A stretch of DNA of 64,000 nucleotides from Kitasatospora sp. GAS204B (GTDB lineage: Bacteria; Actinomycetota; Actinomycetes; Streptomycetales; Streptomycetaceae): contig NZ_JARZAG010000034.1 of the NCBI RefSeq assembly GCF_029892155.1, positions 1 to 64,000 on the forward strand, given 5' to 3'. Under the pieces are notes generated by a model. The model was not told where the DNA came from and searched no databases. It saw nothing but the letters and a program-made list of their open reading frames with translations. The stretch's first letter is position 1. The number at the start of each line of letters is the position of its first letter. Made by a program: the position numbers and the translations under genes. Shown here piece by piece: positions 15,899-23,472 of the stretch.

Positions 15899-16858
15899 CT
15901 ACAGGCCAGTTGCCTCGCTCAGGTTCGCCCGATCGAGCGTAGCCGGCTGATCCGGACGGGCCTCCAGGGCGGGCGCCACCGGGGCCTGGTCGACCGCGGC
16001 GGGACCGGCCTCGGCGGCGACCGGCTCGGCAACGGCCTCGGCCGCGGCCGCGGCCTGGGCAGCGGCGGCCTGGGGAGCACCGGCCGCACCGGCCCGACCC
16101 GCCGCGTTCTCGAAGAACCGCAGCAGCTCCACCGGGAACGGCAGCACCAGCGTCGAGTTCTTCTCCGCCGCCACCTCCACCACCGTCTGCAACAGCCGCA
16201 GTTGCATCGCGGCCGGCGTCTCGGACATCGTGTGCGCCGCCTCGGCCAGCTTGGCGGCGGCCTGGAACTCGCCGTCAGCGGTGATGATCCGGGCCCGCCG
16301 CTCGCGGTCGGCCTCGGCCTGGCGGGCCATCGAGCGCTTCATCGAGTCGGGCAGCGCGACGTCCTTGATCTCGACCCGGTCGATGTGCACACCCCAGCCG
16401 AGCGCCGGGCTCTCCAGCATCAGTTCCAGGCCGCGGTGCAACTGCTCACGCCCGGAGAGCAGGTCGTCCAGCTCGCTCTTGCCGATGATCGACCGCAGCG
16501 AGGTCTGCGCGACCTGAAGCATCGCGAAGGCGTAGTTCTGCACGTCCACCGTGGCGCGCACCGGCTCGACGACCCGGTAGTAGAGCACCGCGTCGACCCG
16601 GACCGTGACGTTGTCCTTGGTGATCCCCTCCTGTGCCGGCACCGGCATGGTGATCACCTGGACATTGACCTTGCGCATCCGGTCCGCCACCGGCAGAAGC
16701 ACCGTCAGCCCGGGCTCGCGCACCTTGCTGCGCACCCGCCCGAGCCGGAACACCACACCACGTTCGTACTGCTGGACCACCCGGACGCTGCTGGCCAGGA
16801 ACAGCACCCCGAGCACCACCACAGCGATGATCACGCCAGGCATCGAGAACTCGCCCAT
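15899..16858 (-). CDS. Slipin/SPFH-family membrane protein
   Basis: A 319-residue stomatin-like protein. One N-terminal membrane helix (GVIIAVVVLGVLFLASSV) is followed by the SPFH domain: VQQYERGVVFRLGRV, GLTVLLPVADRMRKVNVQV, KDNVTVRVDAVLYYRV, LRSIIGKSELDDLLS, and the coiled region RQAEADRERRARII. The C-terminal 70 residues are Ala-rich. Slipins scaffold membrane domains. In many bacteria a NfeD-like protein is partner; none is adjacent here, but the DsbA-like gene is downstream and may be cotranscribed. The 400-bp region before mscL (16859-17260) shows no gene I can support. Confidence 0.8.
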   Translation of the reverse strand: MGEFSMPGVIIAVVVLGVLFLASSVRVVQQYERGVVFRLGRVRSKVREPGLTVLLPVADRMRKVNVQVITMPVPAQEGITKDNVTVRVDAVLYYRVVEPVRATVDVQNYAFAMLQVAQTSLRSIIGKSELDDLLSGREQLHRGLELMLESPALGWGVHIDRVEIKDVALPDSMKRSMARQAEADRERRARIITADGEFQAAAKLAEAAHTMSETPAAMQLRLLQTVVEVAAEKNSTLVLPFPVELLRFFENAAGRAGAAGAPQAAAAQAAAAAEAVAEPVAAEAGPAAVDQAPVAPALEARPDQPATLDRANLSEATGL

Positions 16859-17260
16859 CCCCTCCGACGGCCCGCCGCGCCGGGCCCCCGCAGGTCCGGT
16901 CGGACGGCACGCGCCGTGCGGATCAGTATGCGCCCGACCAGGGCGGGGCGACAGGCCTCGGTCGGGATCGCCGGTGGTCCCGACCGAGAGAGTCCCTCCC
17001 CAACCGGCCCGACCCGAGCGCCGCAGCCGTCAACACGGTGGCGGCCAGGACCACCACCCGCCCGCACGCCCGCTTGCGCCGCTGCTCCCCGCCGTACCCG
17101 GCGGGTGCGTATGCGGATCGCCTGACGGCACGTCAACTTCCGTACCAGCATTGGGCAGAGCGGGTGATCCTGAGTGGACCACCGCGCCTCGGCCCGGTCA
17201 GGATGAGCCCCGAAAGCGGGCCGGGCCACCGCCCCGCGTGATCCCCCTGGAGTCAGTGCC

Positions 17261-17704
17261 GTGTTCAAGGGCTTTCGCAGCTTCCTGCTGCGCGGAAACG
17301 TCGTCGACCTGGCCGTCGGCATCGTCATCGGCGCGGCCTTCACCGCCGTGGTCACCGGCTTCGTCACGGCATTCCTGACGCCCCTGATCGGGGTGGCGAT
17401 GGGTGCGGTGGGCGACTTCACCAAGGAGAGCTTCGCGATCGCCGGGACCAGCTTCCCGTACGGCGCGTTCCTGAACGCGCTGCTCAGCTTCGTGCTGGTG
17501 AGCGCGGTGATCTACTTCGCGGTGGTGCTGCCGGTGGGTCGGCTGCAGGCGCGGCTGGAGAAGCCGAAGGCGACCGAGCCGGCCAAGGCGGACTGCCCGC
17601 AGTGCCTGAGCCGGATTCCGGCCGCCGCCTCGCGCTGCGCGTTCTGCACCGCCGAGGTGGTCGCGCAGCCGGGTTTCCCCGCCCAGGCACTGCAGCGTAG
17701 CTGA
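17261..17704 (+). CDS. mscL: Large-conductance mechanosensitive channel MscL with C-terminal zinc ribbon
   Basis: A 147-residue MscL: N-terminal FKGFRSFLLRGNVVDLAVG, first helix GIVIGAAFTAVVTGFVTAFL, periplasmic loop and second helix FLNALLSFVLVSAVIYFAVV. It opens under membrane tension and releases solutes during osmotic downshock. After the usual cytoplasmic helix there is an extra segment with two CxxC pairs (C112-PQ-C115 and C126-AF-C129), a zinc-ribbon-like tail not found in the classic E. coli protein. GTG start at 17261 after a CTGGAG ribosome site. A strong terminator follows. Confidence 0.9.
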   Translation: MFKGFRSFLLRGNVVDLAVGIVIGAAFTAVVTGFVTAFLTPLIGVAMGAVGDFTKESFAIAGTSFPYGAFLNALLSFVLVSAVIYFAVVLPVGRLQARLEKPKATEPAKADCPQCLSRIPAAASRCAFCTAEVVAQPGFPAQALQRS

Positions 17705-17746
17705 TCAGAGGCCCGAGGCCGGTGTCGCGCGATGACGGCGTGCGCC

Positions 17747-17779
17747 GGAGTGAGCCCCCCGGTGCGGGGGGCTCACTCC
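17747..17779 (+). terminator. Terminator after mscL
   Basis: GGAGTGAGCCCCCC and GGGGGGCTCACTCC form a perfect 14-bp stem with a 5-base loop; it ends in GTTCT. Confidence 0.85.
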
Positions 17780-17835
17780 GTTCTCATGACCGAGATTGAC
17801 CGAAAAACACCGGCAAAATGTCCGTTCTCTGACCG

Positions 17836-17858
17836 TTCGCCAGGTTTGCCTTGGCGAA
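17836..17858. promoter_or_regulatory. Inverted repeat upstream of the DUF6643 gene
   Basis: TTCGCCA (17836-17842) and TGGCGAA (17852-17858) form a dyad about 75 bp before the DUF6643 start. A possible -10 box TACGGT (17918-17923) lies 8 bases before the ATG, which would give a leaderless transcript. Both are candidates only. Confidence 0.35.
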
Positions 17859-17931
17859 GGTTGCGTAAACACTCGAACTGCCACCCCTCCCAGACTCCTC
17901 AGGGGCGCATTCTGGGCTTACGGTATGCCCC

Positions 17932-18606
17932 ATGACCTCGCCCCGCTCCTACGACGGAGTCGGTTACTACCCTCCGTCCTTCTCGTCGGGCACGCCCATC
18001 TACGACAGCTTGGTCGCAGAGCGCGGAGTCCCCCAGATCGCGCCGATCAACGTGCCGGCCGCGCTCCCCCCGGCGCCCGGTATGGCGGGCGGCTACGGCG
18101 GCTCGGCACTGGAGTCGACCAGCCTGCTCCCCGCCCTGCCGCCGGCCAGACTGGCGCTCGGCCCGGGCCCCAGCAGCCCCGGCTACCAGAGCGCGCAGCC
18201 CGGCCCCGGTTTCGGCGGCCAGCCGTACGTGCCCGGTCCTCGGGTGCCCGGCGCGCCGATGCAGCAGCAGGGCTACGCCCAGCCGCCCGCGCCGCAGCCC
18301 TGGGACCAGCAGCCGGGCGCCTTCCGGCCGAGCGGGCCGATGACGCCCGCCTCGGTGGCTCCGGTCCGCCCGATGCCGCCGCAGCAGTTCTTCCAGCAGC
18401 CGGGCCAGCAGTTCGGCGGCCAGCAGGCGCCGGCCCCGCAACCGCCGCAGGGCTACGCCGGGCAGCAGCAACCGGCCGGTCAGCAGCAGTTCGGCCAACC
18501 GCAGTTCGGCCAGCAGCAGCCTTTCGGTCAGCAGCAGCCCATGGGCCAGCCGCAGTTCGGCCAGGCGCCGCAGCAGGGCCAGCCCTACCAGGGGCAGGCC
18601 TACTGA
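17932..18606 (+). CDS. DUF6643-type Pro/Gln-rich protein
   Basis: A 224-residue protein. The N-terminal 50 residues (YDGVGYYPPSFSSGTPIYDS, LVAERGVPQIAPI, NVPAAL) match the conserved part of a Streptomyces family annotated DUF6643. The rest is low-complexity, dominated by Pro, Gln and Gly (repeats like QQQFGQPQFGQ), and probably disordered. No signal peptide or membrane helix. Function is unknown; disordered Gln/Pro tails suggest assembly or phase behaviour, but this is only inference. A 14-bp-stem terminator follows. Confidence 0.7.
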   Translation: MTSPRSYDGVGYYPPSFSSGTPIYDSLVAERGVPQIAPINVPAALPPAPGMAGGYGGSALESTSLLPALPPARLALGPGPSSPGYQSAQPGPGFGGQPYVPGPRVPGAPMQQQGYAQPPAPQPWDQQPGAFRPSGPMTPASVAPVRPMPPQQFFQQPGQQFGGQQAPAPQPPQGYAGQQQPAGQQQFGQPQFGQQQPFGQQQPMGQPQFGQAPQQGQPYQGQAY

Positions 18607-18658
18607 GCCATGCGGCAGCCGGTCTGCTGAGCAGGCGACAACCAGGGGGACGGTCATT

Positions 18659-18705
18659 CACGGGCCGCCCGGAACACCGAAGTACGGTGTGCCGGGCGGC
18701 CCGTG
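18659..18705 (+). terminator. Terminator after the DUF6643 gene
   Basis: CACGGGCCGCCCGG pairs with CCGGGCGGCCCGTG, with inner ACACCG/CGGTGT pairing, giving a stem of about 20 bp. Confidence 0.8.
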
Positions 18706-18777
18706 CGTATTCGCCCGAAACCGGCGACCGGGCGGCGGCAGGTCAGGAGCGCCTTCGCGAGCTGGCAGGATGGGCAC

Positions 18778-19656
18778 ATGCCACTCCTCACCGGACTGCA
18801 CCGATACCCCGTCAAATCGATGTACCGGCAGGACCTCGCGCACGCCGTCGTGGAACCCTGGGGGCTGCGGGGAGACCGGCGCTGGATGCTCGCCCGCCCG
18901 GGCGGCCTGGCCGTCACCCAGCGCGACCTCCCCGAACTCGCCCGGTACCGGATCGAACTCGCCGACGACGACGCCCTGCTGGTCACCTCCCCCGAGGGCG
19001 ACGAGCTGCGGATACCCGTGCCCCGGGCGCAGGACGGCGCCATCCCCGCCGAGGGCGACGTGTGGGGCAACCGGTTCGCCGCCGTCGAGGCCGAAGCGAA
19101 GGCCCAGCTCTGGTTCGCCGAGCGGCTGGGCCCGCACGAGCTGGGCGAGGTCCGGCTGCTCTGCCTGGAGGATCCGCTGGCCCGGCGGATCGATCCCGCC
19201 TTCGGCGCGCCGGGCGAGACCGTCAGCATGGCCGACGGCTACCCGCTGCTGGCGACCACCACCGCCTCGCTGGCCGCGCTGAACGCCTGGCTGGCCGAGG
19301 CCGAGCGGCCCGCCCTGCCCACCGAGCGGTTCCGCCCGAACCTGGTGATCGACGGCACCGAGCCCTGGGAGGAGGAGGGCTGGCGCCGGGTCAGGGTCGG
19401 CGAGTTGACCTTCCGCGCCGTCAAGCTGTGCGGGCGCTGCATCGTGACCACCACCGACCAGGAGAGCGGCGAGCGGCTGGGCCAGGAGCCGCTGCGCACC
19501 CTGAACAAGCGCCGACGTTTCGACAAGAAGGCGGTCTTCGGCGTCAACCTGATTCCCGACCGCCCCGACCTGGTGACCGGGCCCGCGCTCGGCACCCTGC
19601 GGGTGGGCGACCAGGTCACGGTGCTGGCCCGGGGCGAGCGACTCCCAGCCGCTTAG
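18778..19656 (+). CDS. MOSC-domain protein
   Basis: A 292-residue protein with the MOSC N-terminal beta-barrel (LTGLHRYPVKSMYRQDL, WGLRGDRRWMLARPGGLAVTQRD) followed by the MOSC domain (RFRPNLVIDGTEPWEEEGW, VKLCGRCIVTTTDQ, TLNKRRRFDKKAVFGVNL). The invariant MOSC cysteine is in LCGRC. These proteins carry or transfer molybdenum-cofactor sulfur or reduce N-hydroxylated compounds with mARC-type chemistry. ATG at 18778 ends a GGCAGGATG-type region. It shares strand with the following beta-helix/AAA+ gene (91-bp gap). Confidence 0.85.
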   Translation: MPLLTGLHRYPVKSMYRQDLAHAVVEPWGLRGDRRWMLARPGGLAVTQRDLPELARYRIELADDDALLVTSPEGDELRIPVPRAQDGAIPAEGDVWGNRFAAVEAEAKAQLWFAERLGPHELGEVRLLCLEDPLARRIDPAFGAPGETVSMADGYPLLATTTASLAALNAWLAEAERPALPTERFRPNLVIDGTEPWEEEGWRRVRVGELTFRAVKLCGRCIVTTTDQESGERLGQEPLRTLNKRRRFDKKAVFGVNLIPDRPDLVTGPALGTLRVGDQVTVLARGERLPAA

Positions 19657-19727
19657 CAGCGGAAGGCCCAGGCAAGCACGCTACGGTGAGGCGCACGGCA
19701 GGAGCAGTGGAAGGCGGGACGACGCAG

Positions 19728-19759
19728 CGTCATGAGTGAGCACCGTCATGAGTGAGCAC
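19728..19759 (+). repeat. 16-bp tandem duplication across the translation start
   Basis: CGTCATGAGTGAGCAC occurs at 19728-19743 and again at 19744-19759. Because 16 is not a multiple of three, the first ATG (19732) opens a 7-codon frame that stops at TGA 19753-19755, overlapping the true ATG at 19748. Confidence 0.85.
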
Positions 19760-22165
19760 AGGGTCCGGGTCACGCAGGACAGCGGCTCGCGCTGGCGGCG
19801 TCGCGCCGGGGAGTACCAGACGCTGGCCGAGGCGCTGGCCGCCGCCGAGCCCGGCGACACGGTCACGGTGCGTCCCGGCGTGTTCCGGGAGAACGTGCTG
19901 CTCGACAAGGCGGTCACGCTACTGCCCGCCGAGGGCCCCGGCACCGTGCGGATCGACCCGCCCGCCGGTGTGCCGCTCACCGTGACCGCCGCCGCCACCG
20001 TGCGCGACCTGGTGATCGAGGGCTTCAACAGCTCGGCCGCCGCCGTGCGGATCGAGGGCCCGGAGGCGGACGCCACCTTGATCGGCTGCCGGGTGGACAC
20101 CCACTCGGCGGTCGGCGTGGAGGTGGCCGACCAGGCCGAGGCACGGCTGACCGGATGCACCGTCAGCAATCCGTCGGGCCTTGGCCTGCGGCTGCGCGGC
20201 GGCGCCACCGCGCGGTTCGAGGAGTGCGAGATCACCGAGGCCGGGCAGGCCGGCCTGGCGGTGCTGGAAGGCGCCACCGCCCGGTTGAACCGCTGCCGGC
20301 TGCACCACACGGTGGGCGCGGGGGTGCTGCTCACCGACCCGGGCACCCTGGCCGAGCTGACCGGCTGCGAGCTGTACGAGATCAAGGGCAGCGGCGTGCA
20401 GGCCGAGGCCAGGGCGGTGGGCCGGCTGACCGACTGCTCGGTGCACCGGGTCACCGGCAACGGCCTGACCCTGGACACCGAGGCCGAGTTGCACCTGGTC
20501 GACTGCCGGCTGCACGAGCTGCCGGAGAACGCCGCCGACCTGCGCGACCGGGCCACCCTGACGCTGGAGCGCAGCACCGTGCGGGCCTTCGGCCGCGGCG
20601 CGCTCTCGGTCTGGGACACCGGAACCAGCGCCACCGCGACCAGCTGCGTGATCGAGGACAGCACCGGCGACTACCCGGCGATCTGGGTCAGCGACGGCGC
20701 CCGACTGGCCCTGACCGACTGCACCCTGCACAACCTGCCGGACGCGCTCTTCGTGCTGGACCGGGACTCCCGGGCCACCGTCGCCGACACCTCGTTCAGC
20801 GAGATCCGCAGCTCGGCCGTCTCGGTCAGCTCGGGCGCGAGCGTGGCGCTGGAGCGCTGCAAGGTGCGCTCGGCGGGCACCGGGCTCTGGTTCCGCGACC
20901 ACGGCAGCGGCGGACTGCTGACGGACTGTGAGATCTCGGACGTGGCCACCGGTGTGATCGTCACCAAAGGCGCCGATCCGGTGCTGCGCGACTGCGTGGT
21001 GCGCGGCAGCACCGAAGCGGCGGTGTACGTCTCGGCGCAGGGCCGGGGCAGTTTCGAGGACTGCCGGGCGGTGCAGGGCAAGGGCTTCGGCTTCCATGTG
21101 ATCGACGGCTGCCGCACCGCGCTGACCCGCTGCCGGGCCGAGCAGAACGGGCGGGCCGGCTTCGAGTTCGCCGAGCCGGGCCCGGTGGTGGAGGCCTGCA
21201 CCTCGGACGACGTGGCAGCCGCGAGCACCGCCCCGGCCAGGTCCGCTGCCGCGCCCGCGCCGGCGGAGAACGTGCCGGGCCCGCGCACCGCGCAGCTGAC
21301 CTCGTCCCCCGCGCTCGTCGCCCCGCCGCAGATCGCGCCGATCCCGGACTGCCGCCCGGCCGACGAGGCGCTGGCCGAGCTGGACGCGCTGATCGGGCTG
21401 GCCACCGTGAAGCAGGAGGTGCGGACCCTGATCGACCTGATCTCGGTCGGCCGCCGGCGCCGGCAGGCCGGGCTGAAGGCGCCCTCGCTCCGCCGCCACC
21501 TGGTCTTCACCGGCTCCCCCGGCACCGGCAAGACCACGGTGGCCCGGCTCTACGGCGAGATCCTGGCCTCACTCGGGGTGCTGCAGCGCGGCCACCTGGT
21601 CGAGGTGGCCCGGGTGGACCTGGTCGGCGAGCACATCGGCTCCACCGCGATCCGCACCCAGGCCGCCTTCGACCAGGCCAGGGGCGGGGTGCTGTTCATC
21701 GACGAGGCCTACACGCTGGCCCCCGAGGACGGCGCCCGGGACTTCGGCCGGGAGGCGATCGACACCCTGGTGAAACTGATGGAGGATCACCGCGACGAGG
21801 TGGTGGTGATCGTGGCCGGCTACACGGCCGAGATGGAGCGCTTCCTCAGCTCCAACCCCGGTGTCTCGTCGCGCTTCTCACGCACCATCGCGTTCCCCGA
21901 CTACACCGACGCCGAGTTGCTGGCGATCGCCCGCACCCAGGCCGTGGAACACGAGTACCAGCTGGCCGAGGCCACCGAGCAGGCGCTGCTCGGCCACTTC
22001 GCCACCCTGCACCGCGGCCCCAGCTTCGGCAACGGCCGCACCGCCCGGCAGGTCTTCGAGACGATGATCGAGCGCCACGCGATGCGGGTGGCCCAGCTGC
22101 CGGACCCGTCCACCGAGGACCTCCAACTCCTGGTTCCCGCCGACCTGCCGCTCCCGCGCGGGTGA
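19748..22165 (+). CDS. Right-handed beta-helix / CbxX-type AAA+ ATPase fusion
   Basis: An 805-residue protein in two parts. Residues about 20-490 form a parallel right-handed beta-helix of pectate-lyase type, with a NosD-like start (YQTLAEALAAAEPGDTVTVRPG) and about 20 rungs ending in variants of 'LTDC.. H/ V'. A Pro/Ala linker (490-525) leads to an AAA+ module of the CbxX/SpoVK/EccA class: GLATVKQEVRTLIDLI, Walker A GSPGTGKTT (about residue 588), Walker B GGVLFIDEAYTL (about 646), sensor VVVIVAGYTAEM and Arg-finger region NPGVSSRFSR. EccA is the ATPase of type VII secretion, but no Esx/Ecc gene is seen here. Likely a ligand-recognising chaperone ATPase. Confidence 0.8.
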   Translation: MSEHRVRVTQDSGSRWRRRAGEYQTLAEALAAAEPGDTVTVRPGVFRENVLLDKAVTLLPAEGPGTVRIDPPAGVPLTVTAAATVRDLVIEGFNSSAAAVRIEGPEADATLIGCRVDTHSAVGVEVADQAEARLTGCTVSNPSGLGLRLRGGATARFEECEITEAGQAGLAVLEGATARLNRCRLHHTVGAGVLLTDPGTLAELTGCELYEIKGSGVQAEARAVGRLTDCSVHRVTGNGLTLDTEAELHLVDCRLHELPENAADLRDRATLTLERSTVRAFGRGALSVWDTGTSATATSCVIEDSTGDYPAIWVSDGARLALTDCTLHNLPDALFVLDRDSRATVADTSFSEIRSSAVSVSSGASVALERCKVRSAGTGLWFRDHGSGGLLTDCEISDVATGVIVTKGADPVLRDCVVRGSTEAAVYVSAQGRGSFEDCRAVQGKGFGFHVIDGCRTALTRCRAEQNGRAGFEFAEPGPVVEACTSDDVAAASTAPARSAAAPAPAENVPGPRTAQLTSSPALVAPPQIAPIPDCRPADEALAELDALIGLATVKQEVRTLIDLISVGRRRRQAGLKAPSLRRHLVFTGSPGTGKTTVARLYGEILASLGVLQRGHLVEVARVDLVGEHIGSTAIRTQAAFDQARGGVLFIDEAYTLAPEDGARDFGREAIDTLVKLMEDHRDEVVVIVAGYTAEMERFLSSNPGVSSRFSRTIAFPDYTDAELLAIARTQAVEHEYQLAEATEQALLGHFATLHRGPSFGNGRTARQVFETMIERHAMRVAQLPDPSTEDLQLLVPADLPLPRG

Positions 22166-22220
22166 GCCGACGTGGCAGGATGACTATAAGAACGGAACGA
22201 CGAAAGGCGGGGCGGCGTAC

Positions 22221-23036
22221 GTGGCCGACAACAGCAACCTGCTCGCCGAGCAGCGCCGGGCGCTGATCCTGGACGAAGTACGACGGCGCGGCGGAGTGCG
22301 GGTCAACGAGTTGACCCGACGGCTGAACGTGTCGGACATGACGATCCGCCGGGACCTGGACGCGCTGGCCAAGGTCGGCGCGATCGAGAAGGTGCACGGC
22401 GGCGCGGTGCCGGTCGAGGAGGCCCGCACCCATGAGCCGGGCTTCGAGGCGAAGTCGACCCTCGAGCTCTCGGCCAAGGAGGAGATCGCCCGGGCGGCCG
22501 CCGCGCTGGTGACGCCGGGCAGCGCGATCGCGCTCTCCGGCGGGACCACGACCTTCGCGCTGGCCCAGCACCTGGTGACGATCGGCCCGCTGACCGTGGT
22601 GACCAACTCGGTCCGGGTCGCCGACGTCTTCGAGCGGGCCCAGCGCCAGGGCGAGGGGACCGGCACCACCGTGGTGCTGACCGGCGGGGTGCGCACCCCC
22701 TCGGACTCGCTGGTCGGCCCCGTCGCGGACCGGGCGATCCGCTCGCTCCACTTCGACCTGCTCTTCCTCGGCACCCACGGCCTCTCCCCCGAGGCCGGGC
22801 TCTCCACCCCGAACCTGGCCGAGGCGGAGACCAACCGGAACTTCGTGGCCTCGGCCCGCCGGGTCGTGGTGGTGGCCGACCACACCAAGTGGGGCGTGGT
22901 CGGCCTGTCGACCTTCGCCGAGCTGGCCGAGGTGGACACCTGGGTCACCGACGCGGCGCTGTCGCCCGAGGCGGGCGAGGCGGCTCGGGAGCAGGTGCGG
23001 GAGCTGGTGCTGGCCCCGTCCGGTGGGCTCGGCTAG
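22221..23036 (+). CDS. DeoR/GlpR-family transcriptional regulator
   Basis: A 271-residue DeoR-type repressor. The winged helix is at residues 10-60 (RRALILDEVRRRGGVRVNEL, LNVSDMTIRRDLDALAKVGA, IEKVHGGAV). The C-terminal sugar-phosphate-sensing domain has the family pattern IALSGGTTTFALA, VVTNSVRVADV, DLLFLGTHGLSPEAGLST and VVVVADHTKWG. These regulators respond to phosphorylated sugars. No sugar operon is adjacent, so the target is unknown. GTG start at 22221. The last stop-codon base overlaps the left arm of a repeat element. Confidence 0.85.
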   Translation: MADNSNLLAEQRRALILDEVRRRGGVRVNELTRRLNVSDMTIRRDLDALAKVGAIEKVHGGAVPVEEARTHEPGFEAKSTLELSAKEEIARAAAALVTPGSAIALSGGTTTFALAQHLVTIGPLTVVTNSVRVADVFERAQRQGEGTGTTVVLTGGVRTPSDSLVGPVADRAIRSLHFDLLFLGTHGLSPEAGLSTPNLAEAETNRNFVASARRVVVVADHTKWGVVGLSTFAELAEVDTWVTDAALSPEAGEAAREQVRELVLAPSGGLG

Positions 23037-23198
23037 GGCCTCTCTTACGGATCTTGTCGGATCAGCGCGCGGCGGTGGGCGCCCGGCTGGGCGTGCCGGC
23101 GGATCGTCCTCGTACTGGGTCGTACTTGGATGATTCGCCGGTGCGTCCAGGCGGGATGCCCGGCGTCGCGCGCCCGGCAAGATCCGTAAGAGAGGCCC
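23036..23198. mobile_element. MITE-like element with perfect terminal inverted repeats
   Basis: A 163-bp element bounded by 21-bp arms that are perfect reverse complements: the left begins GGGCCTCTCTTACGG (23036-23056) and the right ends CCGTAAGAGAGGCCC (23178-23198). The interior has further partial dyads but no ORF. It starts on the stop codon of the DeoR gene. A related partial copy lies at 1-105. I see no target duplication. It fits a non-autonomous or dispersed intergenic repeat, and may also act as terminator. The rest of the gap (23199-23472) shows no gene. Confidence 0.75.
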
Positions 23199-23472
23199 CA
23201 GGGCGCCGCGGCCCGTTCGGTGGGCTTGGCCAGGGCGCCGCGCCCCCGTCCGGTGGTGGACCGGCGAGGTCAGCCCGAATCGGTCTGGGCGTTTCTCCGG
23301 GATCATCCGATCGTTGGGCTGGTTGTGCCGTTGAGCGATGCCCTCCGGGCGTGGATCGACGGCGACCCGCGTGGCGGTGACACCTCCCGGCGCGGCCGAC
23401 GGCCGCTACCTCGCGCTCACCTGTGTCCGCCCCCACCCCGTCCGTGTCCCGGGGCATGCGAACGGAGACCTC

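Noticed and set aside
13619-17125. A 1168-codon open frame on the plus strand
   Set aside because: It runs antisense to or out of frame with murI-like, HpnB, DsbA-like and slipin genes, all of which have recognisable domains. Long spurious frames are expected at this GC content.
16859-17260. A small minus-strand gene upstream of mscL
   Set aside because: The frame is Arg/Gly-rich without a domain and lacks a ribosome site; treated as intergenic.
19748-22165. Type VII secretion locus because of an EccA-like ATPase
   Set aside because: No esx, eccB, eccC, eccD or mycP-like gene is present in the surroundings.
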